Origin: Ottelia alismoides
Taxonomy: Eukaryota > Streptophyta > Magnoliopsida > Alismatales > Hydrocharitaceae
Direction: 5' to 3'
Length of the DNA stretch: 64,000 nt
NCBI GenBank assembly: GCA_037367405.1
Contig: JAZKJV010010527.1
Coordinates: forward strand, 620,001-684,000
Positions 23,261-34,019 of this stretch are shown piece by piece. A model generated the notes under the pieces. That model did not search any database and was not told the DNA's origin. It saw nothing but the letters and a program-made list of their open reading frames with translations. The translations under genes were made by a program, and so were the position numbers. How positions within the stretch are numbered: position 1 is the first letter of the stretch; each line of letters starts with the position of its first letter.

Positions 23261-23394
23261 TGTGGAAAATAGAATTACATATCATTGAAGAGACCCTAGG
23301 ACTCTCTTGTATAAGAGAAAAACTCTGGGTTAAGAGGTACATAAAGGAAAAAAGAAAGAAGAAATGAATATAAAGAGATACAATTATCTCAACA
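23261..23394 (-). repeat. 5' LTR of copia D
   Basis: 134 bp from TGTGGAAAATAG to TTATCTCAACA. The leader between it and gag (22811-23244) is GC-rich and non-coding. Confidence 0.88.
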
Positions 23395-23864
23395 CAACCC
23401 ATCTCTCTTTTTTCTTTCAATGGGAAAATGAGGACACTCCTAACTGCATTTTACGAACTCAATTAGTTTTGCTTCATAAGCAATGATGTAGAATATAAGG
23501 AATGCTAGGGATAAAAAAGGGAATTTTATCCTTTCCTGCATTTATAATGTATCTTTTTCCCCTTTCTCCTTGCATTGAAAGAGCATGTACTATAAATAAT
23601 GAAATGCTTTAAGCTCAGACTTCTTCAGATGTCAGTGAGTGGTGCGTATTTGGATCGCATTGTAATTGCTTTGACTAAACTTATTGATGGAAGAGGTGAA
23701 ATTCCAGACGTGTGATTTTCTAAATGCATACAACGATATCTAGACAAATATATCTTAAATGAATTGCATGATGAAATAATATATGACAGTGGATCTATAA
23801 ATTTCAGTATGGGAAATAAAATATTTTGTTTTGATAAAAATATTTTGATTTGGAAATTAAAAAC
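23395..23864. other. unassigned AT-rich interval
   Basis: 470 bp with no recognisable exon or repeat. In particular I do not find the phosphatase catalytic exon here. Confidence 0.4.
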
Positions 23865-24140
23865 CCACTTCAATGGTCTGGTGGTAGTGCCAGTATGCTT
23901 ACCACCCAAAAGACCATGATTCAAATCGCTCATTGTGGTGGTTCCATTAGGTAGCTGACATCCAACGCAAAAAATTGTCAAATCTTTCGACATGGATTTG
24001 AACAAGAATCCATGTTGCATTAGGTAGCTGACATCCAACGTAAAAAATTGTCAGATCTTTTGACATGGATTTGAACAAGAATCCATGCATCCGACCCTAC
24101 TTAAAGTGAGAGAAGGCTTCGTTGTTTTTGTAAGAAAATA
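23865..24140 (+). mobile_element. tRNA-derived SINE with RTE-like 3' tail
   Basis: An A-box-like TGGTCTGGTGG (23874-23884) and a B-box-like GATTCAAATCG (23919-23929) are spaced as in a pol III promoter. The 3' end CCGACCCTACTTAAAG, then GAGAAGGCTTCGTTG, is the same as the RTE LINE ends at 5770 and 27830, so RTE machinery probably mobilised it. A 73-bp internal segment starting TTAGGTAGCTGACATCCAAC is tandemly duplicated (from about 23947 and 24020). Confidence 0.7.
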
Positions 24141-24495
24141 ACAAATGAATTATACATTATAGCTAACTGACTAACATGAATTTAGATTATAAATTAATTC
24201 ATTATCATTTATTATGAGGGCTAAGTATGGATGCAAACGGACAGATAAAAATATAGATATAGGAGGTTACCATCTACATATTTATTTTAAAAGACCTAAA
24301 CGGAAATCGATAACTACAGATTTTAACTTTTGCAAATCATATACTGGATACATATATGACAATTGATGATCATGATTACAATATGAGTATTTAACAGATG
24401 GAGGGAGATTATCCTACTACAAATACAACAATGTAAAAAAGCTGTGTAATGTGCTAAATTAAATAGCTTGAATAACAAATAATTCAATAGCACAA

Positions 24496-24499
<4 letters not shown>

Positions 24500-24530
<31 letters not shown>
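24500..24530. repeat. (TA)n microsatellite
   Basis: About 15 TA units abut the left end of the TIR element; more TA units follow its right end at 25757-25768. Confidence 0.9.
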
Positions 24531-24533
<3 letters not shown>

Positions 24534-24784
24534 GGCACTTCAAATGAGGTGAGGTCTCACCAATATTGTGGTGAGCCTTCAATAGGATTCGTCGGATCCC
24601 AATCTGACGGTATCATCAAAAATCATGTCCAAAAGAGCAATTCCGTCATCCCATTTTTTTGTAAATTTGAATTTCATTTAATGGATTTGAATTACCATTT
24701 AATGTTTTCTGGATTTGGTATTTTTGAATCATACCTTTACTGGTCTTTTTTCAATTTTACGCCGAATGAATTGGGTTAAACCAT

Positions 24785-25155
24785 ATATTTGTAAATGCCC
24801 GCGAGATTTTGTGAAAATGTATGTTCTTTTTGTAATTTCGGTAATGATTTCGTTTTTCACATTTTTGCTTGTAAATTGATAATTCTGTTTTGTAAATGGG
24901 TACATTCGTTTTGTAAACTCCAATGAGTTTTTGTAAGAGTAATTGTCCTCTTTGTAAACTCCGGTCTTTTTTTGTAAATGTATATATTCATTTTGTAAAA
25001 TTTCTGTGACCTTTTGTAACTGTATCACGCTCTTTTGTAAAATTCCCGTAGAGCTCTGTAAAAAAAGTAAAACAATAGTGAGATTTGTAAAAAAATGAAT
25101 CAATATGTAAATCGAAAGGTCAATTATGTAAATTATCATAAAATAATGTAAATTC
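24785..25155. repeat. quasi-tandem TTTTGTAAA array
   Basis: About 15 occurrences of TTTTGTAA(A/T/G/C) or TGTAAA at intervals of roughly 18-25 bp, with unrelated spacers. On the minus strand they produce an open frame repeating the residues FTK/LQK (24729-25139), probably a consequence of the repeat and not a gene. Confidence 0.65.
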
Positions 25156-25164
25156 GTGCATTAA

Positions 25165-25575
25165 AATTGCACATCCACCAATCGACCCCTTTCACCTGGA
25201 GGAACCTCACAGCCCTCGACGAAAGCCCCTTCGCCATCGCCGCCGGCACCACCGCCGAGCTCGACCCTCCTTCTCCATTATTGCCGCCAACCATAGGAGC
25301 CCCACCCATCCGCCAGGAGCCCTCGTCGGAAAAGAAACATCACCCGCTCTTTACGTGGAGGAGAATCTCTGCCAGGAGCTTGGTGCTCCGTCGACCATCA
25401 ATAATGCCTCCTCCGCTGCCTGGACGAACGCCACCGTCGCCATTGATCAAGGAAAGAAGGAAGGAACGCCACCGCCGCCCTCGATCGGGAGGGAGAGAGA
25501 GGGAGGGAGGCGTCGGATTATGTGTAAATCAGGAGAGGAGAGGGAGGGAGAGAGTGAGTGAGAGATAATATGGTT
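25165..25575 (+). other. GC-rich segment inside the TIR element, possible captured gene fragment
   Basis: About 400 bp rich in CCGCC and GAGGGAG words inside an otherwise AT-rich element. It is open over 133 codons (25167-25568), with a Pro/Arg-rich peptide I do not recognise. The abrupt change in composition resembles gene-fragment capture as in Pack-MULEs, but there is no homology evidence. Confidence 0.3.
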
Positions 25576-25881
25576 ATTAATTTGTGGGTGTCACATACTA
25601 TTTTTAGAATGTGACAAATGACCAAAATAGGTTTTTTACCATTAAAATAATGCAATTAATGTGTCATTTATCACAACTGTGTGATTTAAATTAAATGAAT
25701 GAGATGGAGGGCTCACCACAAAATTGGTGAGACCCCGCCTCATTTGAAGTTTCTCCTATATATATATATGTTTATTCTTGCATTTGAAGATGACTCCAAA
25801 ATATAATATATTATATGTAACCGTATAATATATTAAAATATACATTAATACACATGTATGATATATGTCTATACGATACAG

Positions 25882-27298
25882 TAGGGTTTGAGCATCAATG
25901 AGGGCTGGATCCTATTAGACCCAGGGCTGTTAGCCCATTTAACAAAATGGGTTAATGGGCCAGGCCTAGGCCTGCTTTTGTAAATTTATAGGATCAAACC
26001 CTAAAGCCCGGCCCCAAAATAATTGGGCCAGGTTTGGGCCGGCCCAATTAAAAAAAGTAGTCACCTAGAATATCTTCATCATACTAGCTTCCATGTATTG
26101 AGAGATTTCACAAGTTCATATCCATTCATTATAAATGTCAGTGGTGGTCGGATGACATATTTTGATAAACTAGTCAATGAGTTGGATTTTTTAGCTTATG
26201 CATAAAAGAGATAACTCTTTATGCTATCTACTGCTTTGGCGAATAATATAGAAACTCAAAGTAATGTAGCCTTTGTTCTTAAAGCTAGAAATATCAGCCC
26301 ACTCCATGGCGGACCTGCACAGTTTGTTTCAAGACAGTTGTCAAGAATCAAGATAGAGACAACGGACTATCTAAATTCCTAGAGAGGCAAACTCTGAAAA
26401 GAAACTTTGAATTGCAACAATTGGAACTTTGTAGGATAGTTTGAGACTCCCATGAATTTCACTCTACAAATAAGGAATAATGACGATAGAAACGAGTGAC
26501 ATAACGTTGCTGTAGAAAGATAAAATATGATAAATATGCAAAACATGACAATGTTATCTAAAAAAGTTTCTATTTCCAATGCAGACTTTATATTATACGT
26601 TAACTATTTTTTCCCTGAGAAGAATATAACTCATAAAAAATGTTTTGATGTAACCAAGTATCCGATCAATCAACCTGCTCATGGAGTAGACTTACATAAT
26701 AAGTACCGAATCAAGTGAATTTTTACAAAGTTATTACTGAAGATCTTATAAATGTACTGATTGATAGATAAGTAACGTCAAAATTCTGAAGAACTTTACA
26801 CAAAGACATATGCTCTAATGATTGAGGATTGCTCGTTTGTTGGTAATTTCTTACAGTATATCAAGTTAGATAATTAATCTTACTAATAAAAAATGTATAC
26901 TGTGCTTTTTATGATCATGAACTCACACAAGCACTATAGAAACATTATGGACCAAGTCATAACAGGGAGCTTACAAAAACAACCTACTAACAGTGCGCAG
27001 ATTTTAACAAACTTTAAATATTGAAAAAAGGATGGTCATATGTATGTTTTATAATCTATATTTTGCTACAGGGAACATCCCTGTGCTGGGCTGGGTACAA
27101 GCTTTTTAAAAAACCCTCAAAAGGATCGGGTTTTCGGATTTGGGCCTTGCTAGGCCTGAACCCGACACAAAAGCCTAAATGGGCTTGTATTTCAGCCTGA
27201 AGCCCAGCCAAATAAATTTTGGGTTCCGGTTCGGACTGGGCTATGCGGGCCAGGTTTTTGGACCGGGTCGGGTCTACCCAGTCCAACGGTCAGCCCTA
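25882..27298. mobile_element. hAT-like element rich in GGGCC, 1417 bp
   Basis: The left end TAGGGTTTGAGC... and the right end, reverse-complemented TAGGGCTGACCG..., are loosely inverted. Candidate 8-bp duplications CGATACAG and CAATACAT agree at six of eight positions. Both sub-ends are rich in GGGCC and AGGCCT words, and the middle is AT-rich with no recognisable transposase. The left boundary could instead be CAGGGCTG near 25924. Confidence 0.4.
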
Positions 27299-27499
27299 CA
27301 ATACATACACATGCATTGAATAATATGGATATCGATATCCATATTCACAAAAGTAGATAACCATATCCACATTCTAAAAAAATGAAAATGATATTTGTAT
27401 CTTTATCAGTATCTGGGAAAAAAAATGAAAACACTAAGGTGGATGTGTGGACACACACACACACACACGTAAAGATCGGATTCGGAATTATGCAATCAG

Positions 27500-27820
27500 A
27501 AAGAAGTTGTTGTAGCTCCGATTGAGGACACCAAAGCGTGTGTCCCCCTTTTTTTGGTCTAAAAAAAGCTCCGCTTGAGGATAAGATGCGAGAAAATCGC
27601 TTAAATTGGTTTGACTATTTGCAAAGGAGGTCAGCTAATCCACCGGTTAGGAGATGTAAGTCTTGGTATATTGAGCCAACTAAGAGAGGGTGAGGAAGAC
27701 CCAAGAAGTTTTGGAATGAGACTATACGAAGTGATCTTAATTTTTTGAATTTTAGCCAGAGAATGACCCAAGATAGATCTGAATGGAGGCAAAGAATCCA
27801 TGCAGCCGATCCTACTTAAT
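27500..27820 (+). pseudogene. RTE reverse transcriptase C-terminus
   Basis: It encodes VVVAPIED, an interruption, then MRENRLNWFDYLQRRSANPP, GRPKKFWNETIRSDLNFLNF and SEWRQRIHAADPT with a stop. This is the same protein end as the minus-strand copy at 5781-6329. One stop replaces a codon in the RG-GRPKK region. Too short to function. Confidence 0.85.
27529..27566 (+). mobile_element. 38-bp micro-insertion with A tail
   Basis: It lies between AGCTCCGATTGAGGA (27514-27528) and AGCTCCGCTTGAGGA (27567-27581), a 15-bp duplication with one mismatch, and ends in six A residues. It reads as a severely 5'-truncated retroposition inside the RTE copy. The source is unknown. Confidence 0.55.
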
Positions 27821-27888
27821 GTATGAGAAGGCTTTGTTGTTGTATCAATATCTGGGAAAAAAATAAAAACACTTATCGTGTCCATATC

Positions 27889-28029
27889 TGTGAGAATACT
27901 TCGATAATCTATTCCATAGAGCCCTCGGGTCTCTTATATAGGGAGAGAGCCCTTGGGTAAATTACATGAGAGGTACATAAAGAAACTGAAATATAATAAA
28001 AGACACAAGGACAAACAACTATCTCTACA
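27889..28029 (-). repeat. 3' LTR of copia C
   Basis: TGTGAGAATACTTCG to CAACTATCTCTACA. The adjacent CTCCCCCTCAA (28030-28040) is the polypurine tract on the minus strand and overlaps the stop codon of the polyprotein. Confidence 0.95.
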
Positions 28030-28036
28030 CTCCCCC

Positions 28037-31000
28037 TCAAGATGGAGCATAGATATCTATCATGCTCAGCTTGGAAGAACATCTCTGGAAAGGTCCTCTG
28101 AGCAATGGCTTAGTGAATATGTCCGTTGTCTGGTCCTCTGAACTGACGTGAGATGTGGAGATGAAGCCCTTCTGAATCATGTCCCTAGTGTAATGACAAT
28201 CCACCTCTATGTGTTTTGTTCTCTCATGGAAGGCTGGATTGTTGGCGATGAATAATGCTGCCTGATTGTCACATTGCAGGTTCATAGGCAAGGGAACATC
28301 AACATTCAGATCTTCTAAGACTGCTTTAACCCACATCATTTCCGTGCTTGCCTGTGCCATGGCTCTGTACTCGGATTCGGCACTGGATCTCGCCACAACG
28401 GTCTGCTTCTTGCTTTTCCAAGAGACTAAAGAGCTTCCTATGAAGATAGCAAATCCAGAAGTAGACTTCCGATCTCGTGGACATCCTGCATAATCTGCAT
28501 CTGCACAGGTGGAAATAGACAGATCTGTACCTTTCTTGAATAGCAACCCTGTGCCTGGGGAAGACTTCAGATATCTCAGTATCATGTACAAGGCATCCAT
28601 GTGTACTTGCCTCGGCTGCTCCATGAATTGACTCACCCGGTTTACTGCAAGGGCAATATCCGGTCGAGTTATAGTGGTGTATAAGAGCTTACCCACCATT
28701 TCTCTGTACCTTCTCTTGTCCACCTCCTCGGTATCATCATCGTACAACTTCATACTCGGGTCCATAGGTGTACTTGAAGGTCTGCATCCAGTCATTCCTG
28801 TTTCAACTAGCAAGTCTGTGACATATTTTCTTTGAGTCATCACCATTCCTTGTGCATTTCTTGCAAATTCTATCCCCAGAAAATACCGTATTGTGCCTAG
28901 ATCCTTTGTAATGAACTGGCTGCCCAACATGGACTTGGTTATCTCAACCCCCTGTGCATCATCTCCAGTAACCAATATGTCATCAACATATACCATAACA
29001 ACGATGGTACCTCTAGGGGTCTTCCTGACGAACAATGAGTGGTCCGCATTTGATCTTCTGAACCCCTGTCGTTCAATAAGCTGGGAGAGCTTTTGGAACC
29101 ATGCTCGAGGGCTCTGTTTAAGGCCATAGATAGCCTTATGAAGTCTGCACACCTTCTGAGTCTCCCCCTCAGCAGCAAACCCGGGTGGCTGCTGCATGTA
29201 GACTTCCTCCTGTAGATCACCATACAAGAAAGCATTCTTAACATCAAGCTGGAATATGGTCCAGTCACGTACCACTGCAACCGATAGAAGGATGCGAAGT
29301 GTAGAGTGCCTCGCCACAGGTGAAAAAGTGTCTAAATAATCTACTCCATATGTCTGTGTAAACCCTCTTGCTACGAGCCTGACCTTGTATCTTTCAAGAC
29401 GACCATCTGCATGATATTTGACCGTAAATACCCACTTGCAACTTACCACAGATGCACCTGGAGGAATAGGGACAAGAGACCAAGTCCCTCTCGATTGCAA
29501 GGCCCGCATCTCCTCTTCCATTGCTAGACGCCAGCATTCAGTCTTCATGGCATCCTGATAAGTCCGTGGAATCTCCACGGACGATACAGCAGCGGCAAAC
29601 TTCTGGAAATTCCCAGTGAGACGATGAAAGGAGACATGAGAGGCCAGGGGATATGAGGCACACTGTCTTCGCTGCTTCCTATGAGCAATAGGCCGGTCCA
29701 AGTCATCCAAAACAGTGCTGACTGGTTGATCCTCCTCCTGTGGTAAAAGCTCCTGCACAGGTGCATTATTTAACCCATCATCAGTGTTAACATCAGTACA
29801 TACCTGAGGCATGTTGGATGGTTGACACGTAGCTTGAGTAGGACCTGTCCGTCTCGTGTAGACCTTAGGGAAAGGGACAAGTGGGGGTGGTGGCGGAGGA
29901 GGTGGTGGTGGTGGTGATATTGGTGTCGGTGGAGTAGAAGATGGACCCAGGCTTGGAGGTGGTGGAACATAGACATTGGAATCTGATGATGTGGAGGAGA
30001 CCAATCTGTCACCTGCAGGGTAGAAGTACATGACAGGTTCGAAAAATGTAACATCTGCACTCACATAGTACTTGCCATGGACAGGGTCATAGCAACGGTA
30101 TCCTTTCTGAGTCCTGGAGTAACCCACAAAAACACACTTGATAGCCCTAGGGGATAGCTTATCAAGTCCCGGAGATAAGCGGTGAACAAACGCAACAGTG
30201 CCAAAAACCCGAGGTGTCAGTGTAAACAAGTCTCTGTCAGGAAAGAGAACAGAGATTAGAGACTTTTCCCCAAGAACAGTTGTAGGCATTCGATTGACAA
30301 GATAGCACGCAGTAAGTATAGCATCCCCCCAAAAAGTTAATGGAGCACAACTCTGGATAAGTAATGTGCGAGCAATATCAAGAAAGTGTCGATGTTTTCA
30401 TTCTGCAACCCCATTTTGTTGAGAGGTGTAGGCACATGTGGTTTGGTGAACAATGCCTTTAGATGAAAGGAAGCTAGCAAGAGAGCGAGTGCAGAACTCC
30501 AATGCATTGTCAGTACGCACATACTTAACAGTGGATGAGAAAACATTCTGGACTTCATTAATTAGATTTTGAAGAACATTTCCTGCTTCAGATTTATTTT
30601 TAAGAAGAAAAGTCCACGACACTCTAGAGAAATCATCAACCACGACTAAATAGAACCTGTGCCCCTGATGATCCGGGACACGACTTGGACCCCAAATATC
30701 TATATGAAATAATTCAAACGGGGAGCTACTGCTCCGACTCTGACGATCGGGGAAGCTAGACCTATGATGCTTCCCTAACTGACATGCTTCACATCGAAAA
30801 GAGGAACTCGGAGATATCTGAGGCAGGAGGTGACGCATCTTTTGCATCGGCAGATGACCGAACCGAAGATGCCAGGTGTACGGAGAAACAGAGGCCTGGG
30901 AATGCAAGGAGACGCCAGCGTAGGAGGTACGAACGAGACGATAAAGGCCATTGTGCTCAGAACCACAGCCAATCACCCTGCCCGTCAGTATGTCCTGAAA

Positions 31001-32290
31001 AATAACAGACGATGGATCAAAAATAGCACGACAGTGCAAATCACGTGTAATCTGGCTAATAGATAAGAGGTTCATAGAGAATTCTGGAGCATGTAGCACA
31101 TTCTGTAAGTGCATAGAGGGTAGCAAAGCTGTCTCCCCCTGACCGATGATAGGAGACTGAGTGCCATCAGCAATGAGTACAGAGCGACCTGGCTGAACAG
31201 CTCTGTAGGACTGCAGAATATCTTTCTCACGGCATAGATGATGGGTAGCTCCAGAGTCGACAATCCATCCTGTGAGGTCATGACTATGAAATGAGGCTGA
31301 AGGACTACCTGAGGCACTGACTGAGGCCGATGTACTAGCTGAAGCCGAAGCCGCAACATCAGAAACGTCTGCACCCTCTGATGATGATGATTGTGGCATA
31401 ATATCCCGAAGTCGTGCCACCAACTCTTCGAACCTGTGATCTGGAGTAGTTGCTGTTGGACCCTGGACATGATCAGCAACTCGTGCAGAAGGAGGAAAAC
31501 CATGCTTGGAATAGCATGTATCCTCCGAATGACCAGTGCGGCGACAAAATGAGCACGTAGAGCGTATGCGGCCTCCGCGGCCACGTCCACCACTTCCCCT
31601 GCCACGAAACGAGGATGAACTACCACGTCCCCTGGAAACTGCCATTGCTGACGGAGTCGCAGTCGCTGTATTGGACGGAACGGGTACACGACTGAGCCTC
31701 CTGTATACTTCTTCCATCGGTGGGATGGTGGCATCTGCTAGGATCTGAGCGCGTGCTGCCTCGTACTCCGGATCTAGGGCAGCGAGTAATACGCCAACCA
31801 TAGCGGCGTTGCGGAACGTCTTCTTCTGTTCCCGCGTGGCTGTAAGCGGAATGGTGCTATAGAGCTTCTCGAACATGCCACGAAGAGACGTGTACAGGGA
31901 ATGAAGAGGCTTCCCATTCTGCTTCGTGGTAAATATATCATGCTGCAACTGGAGCATCTTCGTCTCATTGCGGAACTGAGAGTACGTCATAGCCAAAATA
32001 TCCCACATCGCCTTAGCGGTGGGCTGGTGAAGGACATCATTCGCTATCTCCGTCGTGAGCGTACCTGAGAGCCACACCTTGGCGTACGCATCATCAGCCT
32101 CCCATGAGGCATAGATCCCTGTCTTCTCCGATGGTTCATCCTCGGTAAGAATGTGTTTCTTACCGCACGACTTCATGAGACTGAGGAACTACATCGCCCA
32201 CAGTTCGTAGTTGGTCCCGTCCATCTTGACGATTGGTGCCGAACCTTTGAAGGCACCTATGGCGGGCATATCGATCTTCTGATCTGACAT
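28037..32290 (-). pseudogene. copia C gag-pol polyprotein with two nonsense codons
   Basis: One uninterrupted frame of 1418 codons from ATG 32290-32288 (MSDQKIDMPAIGAFKG) to TGA at 28037-28039, apart from two stops. The first is TAG at 32189-32191, where relatives have Gln in ELWAMQF. The second is TGA at 30398-30400, directly after the integrase catalytic Glu (NGVAE). Domains in order: gag; zinc knuckle CSFCRRTGHSEDTC (31514-31555); protease VDSGATHHLC (near 31240-31265); integrase zinc finger and DDE core with FHIDIWGP and RTDNALEF; RT with YVDDILVTGDD near 28980; RNase H with ADADYAGC and SSAESEYRAM. All other key residues are present. It is inactive as written. Confidence 0.96.
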
Positions 32291-32715
32291 AATGCCGGAG
32301 AAGAATAACTACTGATAGACCAGGAAAACTGTCTACCAAGACCTTGTAGGATTCAAGTGCATAGGTAGACGATTATGCACTTGAATCGAACATGACGCCG
32401 AGTCCGACGAACGCGGCACACCTGCAACGAGTAGAGGCTTTTAGAGCCTCTACTTGACAAAGACGGCAACTGGAAGGGGACGGCGGCGGCTGGACAGCAG
32501 GTGGGGCCCTGCGACAGGGGCTAGCGGCGGTGGAGGGGCCCCGACGGCAGGTGGGAGGGGCCCGGCAGCGGTGGAGAGGCCCGGCAGGGGCTGGTGGCGG
32601 TGGAGGGGGCCCGACGAAGAAGAGAAGGTGGCGGCGGCGGGAGGCTTGGAGCCCGGGGGGTGGGCGTCGAAACCCTAGGGGGGGGCGGCGGTGGAAAACC
32701 CTAGGTTAGGGTCAT

Positions 32716-32728
32716 GGCTCTGATATCA
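32716..32728 (-). other. primer-binding site of copia C
   Basis: The minus strand reads TGATATCAGAGCC directly adjoining the 5' LTR, one mismatch from the initiator tRNA-Met complement. Confidence 0.85.
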
Positions 32729-32869
32729 TGTGAGAATACTTCGATAATCTATTCCATAGAGCCCTCGGGTCTCTTATATAGGGAGAGAGCCCTTGGGTAA
32801 ATTACGTGAGAGGTACATAAAGAAACTGAAATATAATAAAAGACACAAGGACAAACAACTATCTCTACA
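32729..32869 (-). repeat. 5' LTR of copia C
   Basis: It differs from the 3' LTR at one of 141 positions by eye. CTTATATAGGGAGAG is a likely TATA region. A GC-rich leader (32291-32728) separates it from gag. Confidence 0.95.
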
Positions 32870-32874
32870 ATATC

Positions 32875-34019
32875 CATATCCGCTAAAATAAAAAAGATAC
32901 CCTTATCCGCTAAAAATGGATACAATGGCAGGCGAAAATGGATATATTTGTATATATATAAGGATGGTTTTCCATGTAAAAGAAACCCCATACTTGTTTT
33001 GGGGGTTTTGTTTCTTAAAATCATCCTTTAATTTTGTTTTCTATATGGTGTACAAGCTTATCCGATCAAGGGCTATGCATTTTTGTCGAGTCTCACTGGC
33101 CACCTCTCTCTCCTCTCCATCTACACCGTCGATCTTGCCTCCGTTGTCTTCTATATGCTGCCACTCCTCCCTCCCCCCACGTTGTCGTTCCCTCCTATCC
33201 ACGTTGTCGATCCCTCCCTCCCTCAATAGTTGCCTCCCTCCTTGCACCGAACTTCTCCTATGGCCCCACAACACCCGCGTCCACGTGCACCCCTTGATTA
33301 TTGTGCCTCCCCATTGGCACCGCCCTCCACATCCAAACCCTACGGCCCTTGCACTCGCGCACCCTTTGTTGAGCCTCTATTCAATGTCACCCTCCACCTT
33401 TGATCCCACAACCCATGCACCCCCTATTGTACCCCTCCTTCGACATCGCCATCATCTCCATCCTTACGGTCGATGCACCTATGCATCCCATCCCTAACAC
33501 CTACGGGTTCTTGCTGTTCCATCTCGACGTATGCCGGATTGTTTGAAGCAACTTGGTGGAGGTTCAACGCATCACATCCAAAGGGTATGATCTAAATCAA
33601 GTCCATATACATTTTTGCATTCTCTAAGCAGGCACTGATTATACACAGAAGATATTTAATTCATTCAGATATGGTATCATCTAAATCAAGTCCATATGCA
33701 TTTTTGTATTCTCTGGGCATGCGCCAATTGCACATGGAAGATATCTGATTCATCCAACGTGACACATATGGGGAGTGATAGAGGAAGCACAAAGCTTCCT
33801 TCATTTGGCTCAATCCACAAGATGGATGAGTAACATCATCTGAAGTGGTCACACATGCTACTACTTCCGACCTTGAGACCTGAAGTATACCAAAGAGCAC
33901 ATTTTCCGAAATCGAAGCCTGTCATTGCTACTACTTCAGACCATCGAGGCCAGAGTACACAACAAGGGAGTTTTGCCTACTCCGTCAAGCATGGTTGAAT
34001 GCCAGTTGTTTGTGTGAAG
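32875..34019. other. unassigned interval
   Basis: The first 90 bp are host-like AT-rich DNA rich in GGATA words. 33030-33560 is C-rich, and its open frames (for example 193 codons from 32916) are Pro/Ser/His-rich without a recognisable domain. GGTATGATCTAAATCAAGTCC at 33578 is partly repeated at 33672. I see no supported gene. Confidence 0.4.

Larger units (their letters stand above)
18824..23394 (-). mobile_element. Ty1/copia retrotransposon D, RNase H deleted, with nested MITE
   Basis: About 4.57 kb between LTRs 18824-18963 and 23261-23394. It belongs to a sister lineage of A/B/C and is closest to F1 and F2. Flanks CTTTT and CAACC do not match, although CAACT lies three bases further out on the left, so the target duplication is uncertain. 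It carries a 206-bp hAT-like MITE at 20390-20595. Confidence 0.9.
24531..25756. mobile_element. TIR DNA element in a (TA)n tract, 1226 bp
   Basis: The ends are inverted repeats of about 45 bp. The left begins GGGGGCACTTCAAATGAGGT and continues to GTGGTGAGCC. The right end, reverse-complemented, begins GGAGAAACTTCAAATGAGGC and continues to the same GTGGTGAGCC. Both sides are TA repeats, so the target duplication is hidden. The interior has an AT-rich repeat array and a GC-rich segment with no transposase. The family is uncertain: Mutator-like, mariner-like or Micron-like. Confidence 0.7.
27404..27877 (+). mobile_element. RTE LINE 3'-end insertion with long flanking duplication
   Basis: About 34 bp around ATCTGGGAAAAAAA and AAAACACT occur on both sides (27404-27437 and 27842-27875, with small differences). 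This marks a target duplication around an RTE 3' end terminating in AAGGCTTTGTTGTTG. An (AC)n run at 27451-27468 lies at the 5' side. Confidence 0.65.
27889..32869 (-). mobile_element. Ty1/copia retrotransposon C, full length and young
   Basis: 4981 bp with 141-bp LTRs that differ at a single visible position (ACATGAG against ACGTGAG), and a perfect 5-bp target duplication ATATC (27884-27888 and 32870-32874). It has primer-binding site, polypurine tract and a polyprotein in one reading frame. It is the best preserved element here and the best source of family consensus. Confidence 0.97.

Noticed and set aside
24729..25139. 136-codon minus-strand frame with repeating FTK/LQK residues as a repeat protein
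   Set aside because: The periodic residues follow from the TTTTGTAAA words; there is no start context or homology, and spacing is irregular.
31072..31734. Long open frame of 220 codons on the minus strand overlapping copia C gag
   Set aside because: It is an out-of-frame shadow of the gag-protease coding sequence, which has all expected motifs in the other frame.
32916..33497. 193-codon Pro/Ser/His-rich frame as a host gene
   Set aside because: No domain or splice signals; the C-rich composition alone can keep the frame open. The start lies in AT-rich repeat sequence.
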